Source: Seison nebaliae (lineage: Eukaryota; Rotifera; Pararotatoria; Seisonacea; Seisonidae). From it: DNA of 30,880 nucleotides. Location of the stretch: the NCBI GenBank assembly GCA_023231475.1, contig JALJEE010001073.1, forward strand, positions 1 to 30,880, written 5' to 3'. How positions within the stretch are numbered: position 1 is the first letter of the stretch; every line of letters begins with the position of its first letter. The notes below the pieces were generated by a model. It was not told the DNA's origin. It did no database searches and saw only the letters and a list, made by a program, of their open reading frames with translations. This document shows positions 30,098 through 30,880 of this stretch, in pieces. Both the position numbers and the translations under genes were made by a program.

Positions 30098-30488
30098 AAA
30101 ATACAATATTTTAGTATACTTATATCTTAAGCTTAAGATTGGAAATATATTTCGTAGAATGGTGTGTATTTTTATCTACTTTATGTGCTTGTGAATAGTT
30201 AGTGTGAGGACACAATGGTCCATGTTATACTTATATCAGAGTCAGGAAAATTGGTAAATTAAATAATGATTTAAGTTTATATTATTCTTAAGAAAATATA
30301 AAAACAATAATAAAAATTTTATTTGAACGACCGTGAATGTTGAAATGAACTTATGGATAGAAAAACTAAAAGGATGTTCTACAATTTAGAGTTATTGTGG
30401 ATCAATAATTCTGATTTAATTGACGATGATGATAGTTTGCCTCAACTGTTAAATTGATATTTTGACATTCATCAAACAGTCCCTTATA

Positions 30489-30880
30489 CAGTAGGAATTA
30501 AAAATAATCGGACACTTTTACGTTTTTATAAAACCAGTCATAACTTGTGTTCTATGAAGTATCTTTTGTAAAGGTGGATATCACAAAATAGCCCTATTCA
30601 AGCACTTAAACATAGTGCAAAAAAATTTGAAAAAATTTAAATATTTCATGCATTAACAGAGCATTTTGCATAAGAGTTCATTTTTCTCTCTCCCGCATGT
30701 TTCGAAAATATCGTTTAAAATTTTTATTCTTCTCAATTAAAAAAACCTTTTATGCCTATCTTGTAGAGCATGTATAATTACATTAGAAAAATTAAAAATT
30801 AAAAAAAAAAATTAAATTATGACATAATTATTGAGCATTTTCTAAAAGTTGTGTTTTTGCATTTCCGGATCAACCGTAAA
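30489..30880. mobile_element. End of a Tc1/mariner-type element, running off the window
   Basis: After a TA at 30487-30488 comes CAGTAGGAATTAAAAATAAT followed by CGGACAC, the typical outer end of Tc1-like inverted repeats (CAGT...AAAATAATCGGACA). The following 390 bp is non-coding, with AT-rich blocks such as AAAAAAATTTGAAAAAATTT common in such repeats. No transposase is visible before the window ends, so the element's size and state are unknown. Confidence 0.45.

Overview
The window looks like nuclear DNA from a small, AT-rich animal genome. Genes are packed closely, many are intronless, and the introns I can place are mostly 43-71 nt with GT..AG ends. The gene set (secreted class-2-type semaphorin, Rx-type paired-like homeobox, USF-like bHLH-zipper, stathmin, clathrin light chain, DBR1, MED18) is metazoan, and the class-2 semaphorin points to an invertebrate. 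An acariform mite is my best guess, but that is inference from gene content and architecture only.

Layout. 1-3000: an accessory region with a broken LTR-retroelement gag/protease fossil, a short tandem array with a GGGTGAGGAAA core, and a long intronless orphan ORF (1476-2975) that may be a cysteine-protease-fold protein. 3110-4530: a truncated LINE with endonuclease and partial reverse transcriptase. 4844-12666: a dense housekeeping and signalling block: clathrin light chain (-), DBR1 (+), MED18 (-, stop codons 9 nt apart from DBR1), a nine-exon secreted semaphorin (+), and an unrecognised single-pass membrane protein (-). 12667-19978: about 7.3 kb where I can support no gene. 19979-26860: a basic unrecognised protein (-), a four-exon USF-like bHLH-ZIP (+), a foldback-like repeat element made of about 30-bp units (22286-23055), a two-exon stathmin (+) and an Rx-type homeobox gene (+). 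27067-30880: a second intronless orphan ORF, followed by repeat-rich DNA with hairpins, direct repeats, a 32-bp tandem array, an unrecognised coding fragment, and what looks like the end of a Tc1/mariner element running off the window.

The host genes are unrelated in pathway: RNA lariat turnover (DBR1), transcription (MED18, USF-like, Rx), endocytosis (clathrin light chain), axon guidance (semaphorin) and microtubule dynamics (stathmin). They share compact architecture, not a common function. The most unusual content is at the two accessory ends: two orphan intronless ORFs of unlike sequence, and three separate short-unit repeat arrays whose units loosely share a GGGTGA...TCC pattern.
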